A stretch of 6,333 bases of DNA from Acidobacteriota bacterium. Its GTDB lineage: Bacteria > Acidobacteriota > Terriglobia > Terriglobales > Acidobacteriaceae. Both the position numbers and the translations under genes were made by a program. Where the stretch lies: positions 1 through 6,333 of the forward strand of contig JAJZFE010000455.1 in NCBI GenBank assembly GCA_021798655.1, written 5' to 3'. Positions 5,879 through 6,333 of this stretch are shown piece by piece; positions within the stretch are counted from its first letter, which is position 1; each line of letters starts with the position of its first letter. Under the pieces are notes generated by a model. It was not told the DNA's origin and did no database searches. It was given only the letters and a program-made list of their open reading frames with translations.

Positions 5879-6333
5879 ATGAATCGTATTCGTGTGGCAG
5901 GACTGGCAGCCGTAGTAGCACTGGCGCTGGGTGCGTCCGCAGCGCAGGCCCAGTCCGCAGACTGGAAGATCGACAACGCACACTCGGAGGCCGACTTCTC
6001 CATCAAGCACATGGCTATCAGCACTGTGCATGGCACCTTCCGCGGCGTCACCGGCGTCATTCACTTTGACCCCGCCAACGTCACCAAATCCAGTGTCGAT
6101 GCCAGCATCGACGTCACCAGCGTCGATACCGGTGTCGCTCCCCGCGATGGCCATCTCAAGAGCCCCGACTTCTTCGACACCGCCAAGTTCCCCACCATGA
6201 CCTTCAAGAGCACCAGCGTGGCCAAGGCCGACGGCGGCTATGCCGTCACCGGCGACCTCACCATGCACGGCGTCACCAAGAGCGTCGTCCTCCAGCTCGA
6301 AACCCCCGGCAAGGAGCAGACCGCTATTTACGG
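5879..6333 (+). CDS. Secreted YceI-family protein, N-terminal 151 codons, cut by the right edge
   Basis: Family members are small lipocalin-like beta-barrels in the periplasm that bind polyisoprenoid chains such as ubiquinone precursors; the ligand here cannot be predicted. The protein begins MNRIRVAGLAAVVALALG and has a clear signal peptide with probable cleavage after ASAAQA (residue 24). Family hallmarks follow in order: WKIDNAHSEADFSIKHM (about 28-44), GTFRGVTGVIHFD (about 51-63), DGHLKSPDFFDTAKFPTMTFKS (about 89-110, Asp/Phe-rich) and VTGDLTMHGVTKSVVL (about 122-137). The usual length is around 190-220 residues, so roughly a quarter to a third is missing beyond the window. The ATG at 5879 is supported by AGGAG (5865-5869), 9 nt upstream. 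The gene diverges from the protease gene, with a 387-427 bp gap depending on which protease start is used. Confidence 0.95.
   Translation, partial: MNRIRVAGLAAVVALALGASAAQAQSADWKIDNAHSEADFSIKHMAISTVHGTFRGVTGVIHFDPANVTKSSVDASIDVTSVDTGVAPRDGHLKSPDFFDTAKFPTMTFKSTSVAKADGGYAVTGDLTMHGVTKSVVLQLETPGKEQTAIY

Overview
The window (about 60% or more GC, with third codon positions mostly G or C in the genes) looks like part of a chromosome from an Acidobacteriota bacterium, probably near Terriglobus, Granulicella or Edaphobacter. I infer this from the gene set and protein style: a secreted pro-kumamolisin/S53 protease with Ig-like repeats and a Ser/Thr-rich tail ending in an Arg-rich, Cys-containing membrane module, together with an adenosylcobalamin-dependent ribonucleotide reductase. 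No rRNA or other decisive marker is present.

Layout. Positions 1-1704 (minus strand) hold the first 568 codons of nrdJ, the class II ribonucleotide reductase; the gene runs out of the left edge. Positions 1705 to about 2110 look like an unusually long, structured nrdJ leader. Upstream of it lie promoter-like elements (2116-2149) and a good match to an NrdR operator (2153-2168), with a related partial copy two helical turns further upstream. Positions 2169-2417 hold no gene but contain an imperfect tandem repeat of 33-34 bases. A perfect 13-bp hairpin at 2418-2447, with a UUCG loop on the minus strand, probably ends the next transcript. Positions 2471-5452 (minus strand) encode a large secreted S53 (sedolisin) endopeptidase. 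Positions 5492-5878 form a divergent intergenic region. From 5879 to the right edge (plus strand) is the first 151 codons of a secreted YceI-family protein.

The three genes are not obviously one pathway. nrdJ makes deoxyribonucleotides in the cytoplasm and has its own regulatory region. The sedolisin and the YceI protein are both exported and are transcribed divergently. The points most worth a second look are the nrdJ control region (candidate NrdR operator plus a leader of about 400 nt with mutually exclusive pairings but no recognisable B12 box) and the sedolisin C-terminus, which carries an internal signal-peptide-II-like segment. No CRISPR array, tRNA, rRNA, insertion sequence or defence system was found.
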